Source: Deefgea piscis
GTDB taxonomy: Bacteria > Pseudomonadota > Gammaproteobacteria > Burkholderiales > Chitinibacteraceae
NCBI RefSeq assembly: GCF_019665785.1
Contig: NZ_CP081149.1
Span: forward strand, 3,348,001-3,412,000
Direction of reading: 5' to 3'
DNA: 64,000 bases
Positions 16,893-25,060 of this stretch are shown piece by piece; positions within the stretch are counted from its first letter, which is position 1; every line of letters starts with the position of its first letter. The notes beneath the pieces are model-generated. The model saw only the letters and a program-made list of their open reading frames with translations, made no database searches and was not told the DNA's origin. The position numbers and the translations under genes are program-made.

Positions 16893-17902
16893 ACGACAAG
16901 CCACGCCGCCCTTCATTGCAAGACGTTGCCGATTTAGTCAACACCTCCAAAATGACCATTAGCCGCTACTTGCGCTCTCCTGAGCAAGTCGCTCCACTCA
17001 CGGCGGCACGTATCGCCCAAGCCATGCAAACGCTAGGCTATATTCCGAGTCGCGTTCCAGCGATGCTATCGAACTCGCGCAGTCGAGCGATTGGCGTGCT
17101 TTTGCCCTCCATGTCCAATCAGGTGTTTTCTGCCGTCGCCCATGGCATTGAACAAGTCAGCACTCCGGCGGGCTACCACACTTTATACGGCCATTATGGT
17201 TACGAGCCTGAGCGTGAAGAACAACAAATCGAGCAATTACTGTCATTTCATATTGATGGTTTAATTTTATCGGAATCCAATCACACCACCCGCACCCGAA
17301 AAATGCTGGAAGTCGCAGCGATTCCTGTGGTGGAGATCATGGACTTACCGGCTCAGCCGATTGATTTGGCTGTTGGCCTTGATCACGTTGCCGCCGCCAA
17401 AGCCATGATCGAAGCGATGCTGGCGCACGGCTACCGGCGTATTGTGTATTTAGCGGCACGTATGGATACCCGAACTCAGCAGCGTAATGATGGTTATGGC
17501 CAAGCCATGGCCGCGCAGCAATTACAGTCACACACCATTCAAACCAGCGAATCATCAAGCTTTACTTTAGGCGCCAGCTTAATTCGCCAAGCTTTACTCG
17601 AAGTCCCCGATCTCGATGGCGTTTTTTGTACCAATGACGACATTGCCGCTGGTGCATTACTGGAATTACAAAGTATGGGCCGACGCATTCCAGAAGACAT
17701 TGGCATCGCCGGTGTTAACCATCTCGACATTGGCTTGGCACTCAAACCTCAGCTCGCTAGCATTATTACGCCCCGCGAAGCGATTGGCCGCCATGCCGCC
17801 GAGCGACTCATTGGCAGCATCAATGGCCAGCAATATCCTGAACGTACACTGAACCTAGGTTTTGATCTTTTTTTGGGCGGCAGCATACTTAAACACGTTT
17901 AA
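16889..17902 (+). CDS. gntR: LacI-family transcriptional repressor, GntR-type (gluconate)
   Basis: 337-residue LacI/GalR regulator. The N-terminal helix-turn-helix and hinge are PSLQDVADLVNTSKMTISRY (residues about 7-26) and PLTAARIAQAMQTLGYIPS. The periplasmic-binding-protein-like effector domain follows, with GVLLPSMSNQVFSAVAHGIE near 67 and FCTNDDIAAGALLELQ near 244. It sits upstream of gluconokinase and gluconate permease genes, which with GntR-like operators at 18081 supports gluconate control (inference). The ATG at 16889 overlaps the moeB stop; the frame is also open to a TTG at 16874. Confidence 0.88.
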   Translation: MNDKPRRPSLQDVADLVNTSKMTISRYLRSPEQVAPLTAARIAQAMQTLGYIPSRVPAMLSNSRSRAIGVLLPSMSNQVFSAVAHGIEQVSTPAGYHTLYGHYGYEPEREEQQIEQLLSFHIDGLILSESNHTTRTRKMLEVAAIPVVEIMDLPAQPIDLAVGLDHVAAAKAMIEAMLAHGYRRIVYLAARMDTRTQQRNDGYGQAMAAQQLQSHTIQTSESSSFTLGASLIRQALLEVPDLDGVFCTNDDIAAGALLELQSMGRRIPEDIGIAGVNHLDIGLALKPQLASIITPREAIGRHAAERLIGSINGQQYPERTLNLGFDLFLGGSILKHV

Positions 17903-18080
17903 TCAGTGCCCTACTCCAGATACCCTCATGATGTATTTACTTGTAAGCCTTTAGCTTACTAGCACCGATACACATACATTGCGTAGTAAATATTCACCCG
18001 ACTACGTAAGTGTAATCCCTAGGTCAAAACAGCCCTTAAACCCACGTCAACACTTGAGCGAAGATAAAAATAAAGGCAAG

Positions 18081-18110
18081 ATGTTACCGAAAACATGTTA
18101 CCAGTAACAT
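18081..18110. promoter_or_regulatory. Tandem overlapping GntR-type operators upstream of gntK
   Basis: ATGTTACCAGTAACAT (18095-18110) is a near-perfect palindrome (ATGTTAC/GTAACAT) resembling the known E. coli GntR operator. A second, weaker copy ATGTTACCGAAAACAT (18081-18096) overlaps it by two bases, a 14-base register. It lies 29-58 bases before the gntK start. The rest of the 17903-18138 gap shows no clear feature. A confident -35/-10 pair was not found. Confidence 0.8.
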
Positions 18111-18138
18111 CTTCAAATATTTCGATTGGAGTCGAAAA

Positions 18139-18654
18139 ATGACAAGTACAAAAGTTTACGTTTTGATGGGTGTTTCAGGCTGTGGTAAAACGGCAGTCGC
18201 CAATCAACTCGCAAAAGATCTTAACGCCGCATTTTTAGACGGTGATTTTTTGCACCCACGCGCCAATATTGAAAAAATGGCATCAGGCCAGCCGCTCAAC
18301 GACGATGATCGTGCGCCGTGGTTAGGTGCTGTCAATGATGCGGCCTTTGCCATGCAACGCACTAATCCAGTGTCGCTGATTGTTTGCTCCGCACTCAAAA
18401 AGTCTTATCGAGATCGTTTGCGCCAAGGTAATCCCAATCTCTCTTTCATCTTTTTAAAAGGTGATTACGAATTGATCGAACAACGCTTGATTGCACGCCA
18501 AGGTCATTTCCAAAAGAGCGGCATGTTAGCCTCGCAATTTGCCACGCTAGAAGTACCAAGCGCCGACGAAAGCGATGTCATCGTGATTGATATCACACCG
18601 CCACTCGAGGCCGTAATTGCTGCGGCTCATCAAGCAATCTTGGCACAGGAGTAA
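18139..18654 (+). CDS. gntK: Gluconokinase
   Basis: Phosphorylates gluconate to 6-phosphogluconate with ATP, feeding the Entner-Doudoroff or pentose phosphate routes. The Walker A motif GVSGCGKTAVANQLA is near residue 11. DGDFLHPRANIEKMASGQPLNDDDRAPWL (near 35-60; quoted here as DGDFLHP and DDRAPWL) is typical of the GntK family. The CSALKKSYRDRLR segment is near 88. 171 residues, normal. TTGGAG precedes the ATG. It is in an operon with gntT, six bases downstream. Confidence 0.94.
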   Translation: MTSTKVYVLMGVSGCGKTAVANQLAKDLNAAFLDGDFLHPRANIEKMASGQPLNDDDRAPWLGAVNDAAFAMQRTNPVSLIVCSALKKSYRDRLRQGNPNLSFIFLKGDYELIEQRLIARQGHFQKSGMLASQFATLEVPSADESDVIVIDITPPLEAVIAAAHQAILAQE

Positions 18655-18660
18655 TCGAGC

Positions 18661-20004
18661 ATGGATACGTTTACACTCATATTTACCTCGCTAGGTTCAG
18701 TGCTGCTCTTGCTGTTTTTAGTGATGAAAGCTCGGATGCACGCCTTTGTTGCGTTGATGATTGTGTCAATTGGTGCCGGTATTTTCTCTGGCATGCCAGT
18801 CGATAAAATTGCCGACACGATGCAAAAAGGGATGGGCGGAACGCTCGGGTTCTTAGCGATTGTGGTCGCCTTGGGCGCGATGTTCGGCAAAATCTTGCAT
18901 GAAACCGGCGCTTTGGACCAAATCGCGGTTAAATTACTCGACAAGTTTGGCCATAGCCGTGCCAACTATGCGCTGGGTATTGCGGGTTTGATTTGTACTT
19001 TGCCGCTGTTTTTTGACGTAGCGATTGTATTGTTGATCGGCGTGGTGTTTGCTGTGGCGCGTCGTACTGGCGGTAATGTGGTTCGTTTGGCGATTCCACT
19101 ATTTGCTGGTGTTGCCGGTTCTGCAGCCTTCTTATTGCCAGGCCCAACTGCAATGCTTTTAGCATCGCAAATGAAAGCTGATTTTGGCTGGATGATTTTG
19201 CTCGGCTTGGCCGCTGCGATTCCAGGCATGCTGCTTGCCGGTCCAATTTTTGGTAACTTTATTAGCAAGCACGTGCATTTGCCATTGCCTGCGGATGTGA
19301 GCGAACCGAGCTTGGGCAAAAACCAAATGCCATCGTTTGGCTTTAGTTTGGCACTGATTTTGTTCCCACTATTATTAGTTGGTCTGAAAACCATCGTTGC
19401 GCGCTTTATCGATACCAGCGGTACTTTGCACCAATGGCTGCAATTGATTGGTCACCCATTCACTGCCATTTTATTGGCTTGTTTACTCGCGACCTACGGC
19501 TTAGCGTTGCGCCGTGGCATGAGTAAAGAAAAAGTCATGGAAGTCTGCAGTGCCGCCTTGCAACCAGCCGGTATCATTTTGTTGGTAACTGGCGCAGGTG
19601 GTGTGTTTAAACAAGTCTTGGTTGATTCGGGTGTGGGCCCTGCTTTGGGTGACGCCTTAATCAGCGCCGGTTTACCGATTGCGATTGCTTGCTTTGTTCT
19701 CTCTGCAGCTGTGCGTGTAATTCAAGGTTCGGCAACTGTTGCTTGTTTAACGACTGTTGGTTTGGTGTTACCAGTGATTGAAGCTTCTCAATTGGCCTAT
19801 TCAGGTGCCCAATTGGCTGCTTTGTCGATCTGTATTGCAGGTGGTTCAATTGTCTTGAGCCATGTGAATGACTCAGGCTTCTGGCTATACGGTAAATTTA
19901 CTGGCGCCAATGAAATGCAAACACTGAAAACTTGGTCGGTGATGGAAACCATCTTGGGTACCACCGGTGCCGTTGTTGGTATGGTTGCATTCTCAATGAT
20001 GTAA
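18661..20004 (+). CDS. gntT: Gluconate:H+ symporter (GntP family)
   Basis: Inner-membrane permease of 447 residues with 12-14 hydrophobic segments. GntP-family signatures are visible: GLICTLPLFFDVAIVLLIGV near residue 112, LLPGPTAMLLASQMKADFGW near 158, GAGGVFKQVLVDSGVGPALG near 313 and SVVLSHVNDSGFWLYGKF-like SIVLSHVNDSGFWLYGKF near 396. GGAGTAATCGAGC precedes the ATG. Cotranscribed with gntK. The pair, with the adjacent LacI-type regulator, forms a complete uptake and activation module. GntT, GntU and IdnT cannot be told apart by sequence alone. Confidence 0.92.
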   Translation: MDTFTLIFTSLGSVLLLLFLVMKARMHAFVALMIVSIGAGIFSGMPVDKIADTMQKGMGGTLGFLAIVVALGAMFGKILHETGALDQIAVKLLDKFGHSRANYALGIAGLICTLPLFFDVAIVLLIGVVFAVARRTGGNVVRLAIPLFAGVAGSAAFLLPGPTAMLLASQMKADFGWMILLGLAAAIPGMLLAGPIFGNFISKHVHLPLPADVSEPSLGKNQMPSFGFSLALILFPLLLVGLKTIVARFIDTSGTLHQWLQLIGHPFTAILLACLLATYGLALRRGMSKEKVMEVCSAALQPAGIILLVTGAGGVFKQVLVDSGVGPALGDALISAGLPIAIACFVLSAAVRVIQGSATVACLTTVGLVLPVIEASQLAYSGAQLAALSICIAGGSIVLSHVNDSGFWLYGKFTGANEMQTLKTWSVMETILGTTGAVVGMVAFSMM

Positions 20005-20027
20005 AGCAGCGAGCAATATCGCTCATT

Positions 20028-20063
20028 CATGCCCAATAAAGCGTTCGCGTTTTGTTGGGCATG
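20028..20063 (+). terminator. Hairpin with UUCG loop after gntT
   Basis: CATGCCCAATAAAGCG-TTCG-CGTTTTGTTGGGCATG: 16-bp stem including two G-T wobbles, closed by a C(UUCG)G-like tetraloop. Only a weak T tract (ATGCTATT) follows, so it may act as an RNA 3'-end stabiliser as much as a terminator. Confidence 0.7.
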
Positions 20064-20186
20064 ATGCTATTAAACGAGCAAAAAATGCACCGATTATCAT
20101 AAATCAACGCTTTGTTAACGGCAAAAAACCACATCTCCCAAGTATTCAAGTTACAATTTGCGAAAATCAAATCAACGAGATGCTCA

Positions 20187-20660
20187 ATGCGATGGATCGT
20201 GTTTTTTAGCCTTTTGTTTTGCAGTACATTAGCGCTAGCTCAGACTGTCAATTCAAACATCATTCTGACCGTTACCGGAAAATCAGCAAACTCAGAAGTA
20301 CAACTCACTGAACTCATGATTGCGAAGTTGCCACAGCAAAAAATGACCATGCCAACCGCTTGGTACCCGACTGAGCAAACCTTTGAAGGCCCTTTGCTCA
20401 GAGACGTTTTAAACTTAGCAGGAATTCAATCGGGCAATATCAAGCTGCGATCGCTCAATGACTACACGATCAGCATTCCTGTGAGCGATGCACTGCAATA
20501 CGACGTGATTATCGCCAGAAAGCGCAATGGGCAGCTAATGACAATTCGTGATAAAGGGCCGTTGTTTGTTATTTATCCATTCCATCAACATGAAAATCTG
20601 CGTCGAACTGAATATTATCGACGCTGTAGTTGGCAATTACGCAGCATTGCTGCCGAGTAA
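20187..20660 (+). CDS. Small periplasmic SUOX-fold (molybdopterin-binding-like) protein
   Basis: 157 residues with a signal peptide (MRWIVFFSLLFCSTLALAQ). The mature part resembles the oxidoreductase molybdopterin-binding fold: LTELMIAKLPQQKMTMPTAW near residue 44, TFEGPLLRDVLNLAGI near 69, and SLNDYTISIPVSDAL near 93. It is far shorter than true sulfite-oxidase-type enzymes and lacks the usual cofactor-ligand Cys in the core (only RRCSW near the end), so catalysis is doubtful. It ends four bases before a hybrid histidine kinase gene, which suggests a periplasmic ligand-binding partner for that kinase (inference). The ATG at 20187 is chosen because it begins the signal peptide. Confidence 0.7.
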   Translation: MRWIVFFSLLFCSTLALAQTVNSNIILTVTGKSANSEVQLTELMIAKLPQQKMTMPTAWYPTEQTFEGPLLRDVLNLAGIQSGNIKLRSLNDYTISIPVSDALQYDVIIARKRNGQLMTIRDKGPLFVIYPFHQHENLRRTEYYRRCSWQLRSIAAE

Positions 20661-20663
20661 TCA

Positions 20664-22796
20664 ATGACCCGATTTCGTCTTATATTAAGTTTAATTTGTC
20701 TGGTGTTACTGGCTAATTTTAGTTTGATGGTGCACTTCGAATTAAAACAAAAGCAAGAGCTCAGCCGCACCAATCAATTGGGCTTAGACAATCAACTCTG
20801 GCAATTTTTTCAACTTAATAATGAATACCAGCGCTTACGCGAAGCCGTTGAACACGGCAACGCAGCGCAACTAGATAACGTCAAGTTACGCTTTGATATT
20901 TACTACAGCCGTATTGATAGCATCACCAAGCATGAAGTTGAAGACTCAGCATTTTTTAAAAACGCGCCCTTGCAACATCGCTACATCGAGCCGCTTAAAG
21001 CCTATATTGATCGCGCCGCAAACCTACTCGAGCAACAGCCGATCAGTCGTGCCGCGTGGAAAGAGTTGCAAGCACAAACTCTAGCGCAACAGGATGCGGT
21101 GAACGATCTGATTCAAGAAGCACGTACGCAAGATGCTTTGGCAATGGAAAAATATCAGCAAAATATTGCGCATTGGAGTGAGCTACGCATCATTTTGGCA
21201 GTCATTCAAGTTTTACTACTGATTATTAGTGCCTCATTAGGGTTGTATGCGCTATGGCGCTCTGAGCAAAGCCGTAAACAACTTGCCGAAACGGCGCACT
21301 CTTTACAAGAAGCGCGCCAACAAGCCGATGTGGCCAATGCCGCCAAAAGCCAATTTTTAGCGCATATTAGCCATGAAATTCGCACTCCACTCACCTCGAT
21401 TCTTGGCTATACCGACCGCCTTTCCCGCAAGAAAAATATCGCCGCAGAGGATCTAAAAGAAATCGGCTACATCGCCAATAGTGGCGCGCATTTATTAAGC
21501 CTATTAAATAATGTGCTGGATTTCTCCAAATCAGAACAAAATAAACTCAGCTTGTTAAATGAATCACTCAATTTAAAACAGCTCAAACAAGAGCTAGAAA
21601 CTATGTTTGAAATGATGGCCAGAGCCAAATCAATTCAATTTAATATTAGTTTGGCCGATGATTTACCCTGCAATGTGAATATCGACGCCGGTAAATTTCG
21701 GCAAATTTTAATAAATTTAATTGGCAACGCCCTCAAATTTACTGATTCAGGATCAATTGATGTCCATTTTTATGGACAGAAATTAGCCCATGATTATCAA
21801 CTCAATGCCGCGGTAAAAGATACCGGCTGCGGCATTAAGCTCGCCGATCAAGCGCGTATTTTTTTGCCTTTTGAGCAAAGTGAATCAGGGCAACTCGCTG
21901 GCGGAACCGGGCTCGGCTTAGCACTTAGCCGCGACTTTGCCTGCTTAATGCAAGGCAATATTCGCTTTACCAGCCGAGTAGGCCAAGGCAGTGAGTTTAT
22001 TGTTAGCGTCAAAACACAAATTATCGCCGCGCTTTTAGCCCCTACCCCTGAAGCGCCCCCAGTCAAGCTCACGCTCGACACCCAGTCACTGAGCGATCGC
22101 CTCATCTTGGTTGTCGAAGACCAAGCGGTTAATCGTGAAATGATCTGTGAAATCTTGCATGACTTTGGTGCTCGCACCTTAGAAGCGGCCAATGGCAAAG
22201 AAGGATTGCAACAGGTGGCACTGCATCCAGACATTGACGACATTATTATGGATTATCAAATGCCAGAAATGAACGGCATGACCGCCGCCCGCAGCTTACG
22301 CGAGCAAGGCTGGCTCAAGCCGATTTATCTCGTCTCTGCCAGCCCATTGAGTGAATTACAACTTGCGCCAGACTTTGCCGCTTTTAGTGGTCATCTCAGA
22401 AAACCATTTAAAATTGACGACATTATTCATTTACTCAATCGTCAATACATTGACGATCAATGCAAACCCAGCAACTTATCTTTGCTCGACGCACACACTG
22501 CGATGCAGCGCCTTGGTTTTTCGCCAGTACGGTTTTGGAGCCTATGCAATAAAGGTTTACTGCGGCTCCAAGCACTCGAAACCGAATACCAAATGGCGAT
22601 CGAACAACACGCCAAACACGACGCAATACGGCACGCCCACAGTGCCAAGGGGATTGCCCAACAAATTGGCGCCAATTTACTCGGGCATTATTGGGCGCAA
22701 TTAGAAATCGAGCCAGACTCACACTCAATCCAAACGCTGATTGAATTACGTCGTCGCACTCAGCAAGCCGCGCAAGAGCAAGCCACTAAGGTTTAA
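20664..22796 (+). CDS. Hybrid sensor histidine kinase with receiver and Hpt domains
   Basis: 710-residue membrane kinase of the tripartite (ArcB/BarA-like) type. There is an N-terminal membrane segment (residues 5-23), a periplasmic helical region to about 172 and a second membrane segment (about 173-196). The HisKA domain has the phospho-His in SHEIRTPLTS near 235, and the HATPase has NLIGNALKFTDSG near 352 and GGTGLGLALSR near 417. The receiver domain has the phospho-Asp in DDIIMDYQMPEMNG near 528, and a C-terminal Hpt-like domain has His in RHAHSAKG near 656. The output regulator is not encoded here. The small SUOX-fold protein directly upstream is a candidate sensor partner. Its last 11 bases overlap a convergent GNAT gene. 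Confidence 0.9.
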   Translation: MTRFRLILSLICLVLLANFSLMVHFELKQKQELSRTNQLGLDNQLWQFFQLNNEYQRLREAVEHGNAAQLDNVKLRFDIYYSRIDSITKHEVEDSAFFKNAPLQHRYIEPLKAYIDRAANLLEQQPISRAAWKELQAQTLAQQDAVNDLIQEARTQDALAMEKYQQNIAHWSELRIILAVIQVLLLIISASLGLYALWRSEQSRKQLAETAHSLQEARQQADVANAAKSQFLAHISHEIRTPLTSILGYTDRLSRKKNIAAEDLKEIGYIANSGAHLLSLLNNVLDFSKSEQNKLSLLNESLNLKQLKQELETMFEMMARAKSIQFNISLADDLPCNVNIDAGKFRQILINLIGNALKFTDSGSIDVHFYGQKLAHDYQLNAAVKDTGCGIKLADQARIFLPFEQSESGQLAGGTGLGLALSRDFACLMQGNIRFTSRVGQGSEFIVSVKTQIIAALLAPTPEAPPVKLTLDTQSLSDRLILVVEDQAVNREMICEILHDFGARTLEAANGKEGLQQVALHPDIDDIIMDYQMPEMNGMTAARSLREQGWLKPIYLVSASPLSELQLAPDFAAFSGHLRKPFKIDDIIHLLNRQYIDDQCKPSNLSLLDAHTAMQRLGFSPVRFWSLCNKGLLRLQALETEYQMAIEQHAKHDAIRHAHSAKGIAQQIGANLLGHYWAQLEIEPDSHSIQTLIELRRRTQQAAQEQATKV

Positions 22797-23286
22797 TTTT
22801 TAAGCCCAAAATCAGCAAATCTCTAGGAATGCCATCAAGCTCGGCCACACCTGGCAAATGTCCCCAAAGCTTAAAACCCTGAGTTTCAAATAAGCAGATA
22901 CTCGGGGTATTGTGCCCAAAGATAAATCCAAGCAAGGTATGCAGACCAATACCTGCCGAATGCACAATTGCCGCCTGCAATAAAAACCGCCCTAAACCTT
23001 GCCCACGAGCCGACTCGGCTAAATAAATACTCACCTCAGCCGTACCGTGGTAAGCCGGTCGCCCATAAAAGCTAGAGAACGACAACCAAGCGATAATCTG
23101 CCCCGCTTGCTCAACCACCCACAGCGGGCGATCTGCTTGTTGATGCGCAGCAAACCATGCTTGCCGACTCGCGACCGTTACTGGTTCGGTATCGGCAGTC
23201 ACTTGCCGCGAGGCAATGGTGGAATTATAAATGGCCACAATCTGCGCCAAATCATCCGCCAGAGCTAAGCGATAGTCCCAAATCAA
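22786..23286 (-). CDS. GNAT-family N-acetyltransferase (phosphinothricin acetyltransferase-like)
   Basis: 166 residues. Acetyl-CoA-dependent N-acetyltransferase of the Pat/Bar type: IYNSTIASRQVTADTEPV near residue 20, WLSFSSFYGRPAYHGTAEVS near 68 and the acetyl-CoA loop ARGQGLGRFLLQAAI near 95. FGHNTPSICLFETQGFKLWG near 124 is typical of the subfamily. The start is a TTG at 23286, chosen because TAGGAG sits at ideal spacing before it and no better in-frame start exists. The natural substrate is unknown. It converges on and overlaps the hybrid kinase gene. Confidence 0.85.
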   Translation of the reverse strand: MIWDYRLALADDLAQIVAIYNSTIASRQVTADTEPVTVASRQAWFAAHQQADRPLWVVEQAGQIIAWLSFSSFYGRPAYHGTAEVSIYLAESARGQGLGRFLLQAAIVHSAGIGLHTLLGFIFGHNTPSICLFETQGFKLWGHLPGVAELDGIPRDLLILGLKIKP

Positions 23287-23424
23287 AATAATGCTCCTAT
23301 AAAAACGCTGCCGTGCGCTGCAAACCGCCCGACAAAACCAAACATTGACGCCTATCCATCACTGGAGCATACCAGACAAGGCGCTGCGCTTTAGCGCGGT
23401 AACATTTGGTTTTTTGCAGCCTAT

Positions 23425-23901
23425 TTATAAGCCTTTAGGGGCAATATTCTTAATCGTCGCCCATTCTCCGGTGGCGACTTTTAAATTAGATGACACATCC
23501 ACTAACCAGCTTTTTTGTACTTCTTTATTTTGCAGCACAAACAGATAACCATCGACAATCCGCCATGCCATTGGATCGCTATCGAGTTTTTTACTTTTTG
23601 CTACGCCCATCGCGCAAAATCCGCCAAATTTAGGCGCAAATTGACTGGCATTGGCTTTAAATTTGGCCATATTTTCTTTGCTAGCAAAGTAATAAGTGCC
23701 ACCTTCATAGCTCACGCTATAGTCTTTATTGCCCAACATCGGTCGGCCGCTAAAATAAGACACCGGATCGTAGCCATCTAAGACCAAGCCTTTGTCATTC
23801 AAATTCACAGGGCGATTGGAACTGGCATCAAAAGCAGCCACAGAAAGTGATAGGCCCATCAAAATGGCCAAGGTGGTAGAACGGATCAAGACTGAAGCCA
23901 T
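23425..23901 (-). CDS. Secreted YHS-domain protein
   Basis: 158 residues with a signal peptide (about residues 1-23). A YHS domain follows: GYDPVSYFSGRPMLGNKDYS near residue 44, YYFASKENMAKFKANASQFA near 71, and FGGFCAMGVAKSKKLDSDP near 92. YHS domains occur in metal-handling proteins; the single Cys in FGGFCAMGV is conserved in many secreted ones. The physiological role is not established. AAGGATTCT precedes the ATG. Monocistronic. Confidence 0.85.
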   Translation of the reverse strand: MASVLIRSTTLAILMGLSLSVAAFDASSNRPVNLNDKGLVLDGYDPVSYFSGRPMLGNKDYSVSYEGGTYYFASKENMAKFKANASQFAPKFGGFCAMGVAKSKKLDSDPMAWRIVDGYLFVLQNKEVQKSWLVDVSSNLKVATGEWATIKNIAPKGL

Positions 23902-24040
23902 ATAGAATCCTTACGAATTACACGCATATGAAACTGACGGCGGCAATTAGGCCAGAGTCATGTAATCAGCGTCAATATTAATACAAAACACGGCGTAGAA
24001 ACCCCACACTTCTTACATCAGACTTCTACAGCTCCGCCAC

Positions 24041-24832
24041 TTAGCCACCCGCACCGGCATAACGGCGCATACCCCGTTGCCACATGCCGTTTAATAAGCC
24101 GACACAAATCAGCGCCAAAGCAGCCATACCCAGCACGGTGAGTGGCAAATTTGCGCTACGTAGTAGCGCTTGGCACGGCCACCACACCGTACCGGCCAGC
24201 GGCAAGGCCATAAAAATCATCGTTGCCAATTTAGGAAATAAATCCAGCGGATAACGCGACATATCGGTGAGTTTTCCCGACATCGAAAATACCGGATCGG
24301 ATTCTCCAATCCAAAAACACGTCGAAATCGCCGCTAAATTAATCACCCACAACACCAACGCCGATAGCGGCAATAACAACACAAATCCAAGGTAAAACAG
24401 CGGCTCAGACAATAAAGGACTACCCCAAAGACCAAATAAGCTATACGCCAAACCAATCGCCAGCACCACAAAGCCTTGCGGATGAAAGCGCTCTAGCGCC
24501 AGCAGTAATAAGGGATTAGCCGGGCGAGTATAAAAACGCAAAAACGCCCCCGTTTTAAGCCAATGTTCCAGCCAAAACATGCCGTTGTAACACGCACTTT
24601 GTGGCGCAAAAATGCAGAACATAAACCCCTGCATAAAGATCAATTCACCGCGATGCCAACCGGCAACCGTACCGCTGGCTCCGAGCATAAAATACATCGT
24701 TGCTGCCGTAGATAAAGACGTCGCCGTCACACCCAAGATCATCAGCGCAAAATCGGCCCGATGTTCTAACCGCGCCCGTGCTTCAGAACCAACCATGCGC
24801 CAATACGCACGCCAAAATGGACTCAGTTGCAT
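24041..24832 (-). CDS. ABC-2 type permease (DUF990 family), second subunit
   Basis: 263-residue membrane subunit with six hydrophobic segments, typical of the DUF990 ABC-2 permease family (FWRAYWRMVGSEARARLEHRADFALM at the N-terminus, shown here split as FWRAYWRMVGSEAR and LEHRADFALM). It would form an exporter with the permease at 25061 and the ATPase at 25843. AAAGGAAATAAA precedes the ATG at 24832; a TTG at 24850 is in frame but inside the ribosome site. A 228-base gap full of REP palindromes separates it from the upstream permease. The exported substrate is unknown. Confidence 0.85.
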   Translation of the reverse strand: MQLSPFWRAYWRMVGSEARARLEHRADFALMILGVTATSLSTAATMYFMLGASGTVAGWHRGELIFMQGFMFCIFAPQSACYNGMFWLEHWLKTGAFLRFYTRPANPLLLLALERFHPQGFVVLAIGLAYSLFGLWGSPLLSEPLFYLGFVLLLPLSALVLWVINLAAISTCFWIGESDPVFSMSGKLTDMSRYPLDLFPKLATMIFMALPLAGTVWWPCQALLRSANLPLTVLGMAALALICVGLLNGMWQRGMRRYAGAGG

Positions 24833-24851
24833 TTTATTTCCTTTAATCAAA

Positions 24852-25043
24852 GTAGGTCGGATGAGCCGAAGGCGTTATCCGACTAAGGATCTGGTTCTTA
24901 TTAACTTCCTTATTTTTACCTGTGCAGGTCGACTAAAGTCGACCCTACGTAGGGTCGGCTTCAGCCGACTGATTTCAAATCGGGAAGTTATTTCGAGCCA
25001 TATCCTAAGCAGGTGTCGGATAACGCTACGCTCATCCGACCTA
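24852..25043. repeat. Cluster of four REP-type palindromes
   Basis: Four palindromes fill the gap between two permease genes. (1) 24852-24884, stem GTCGGAT/ATCCGAC. (2) 24925-24946, GGTCGACTAAAGTCGACC. (3) 24948-24969, TAGGGTCGGCTTCAGCCGAC, the same unit as the two REPs beside the RAYT gene. (4) 25013-25043, stem GTCGGAT/ATCCGAC. Units 1 and 4 are inverted copies of each other, giving a nested arrangement like a BIME. Confidence 0.9.
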
Positions 25044-25060
25044 CGACTTCCTAATACCAA

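Noticed and set aside
24875..25060. Short open frames inside the REP cluster
   Set aside because: They arise from palindromic repeats and have no ribosome site or family resemblance.
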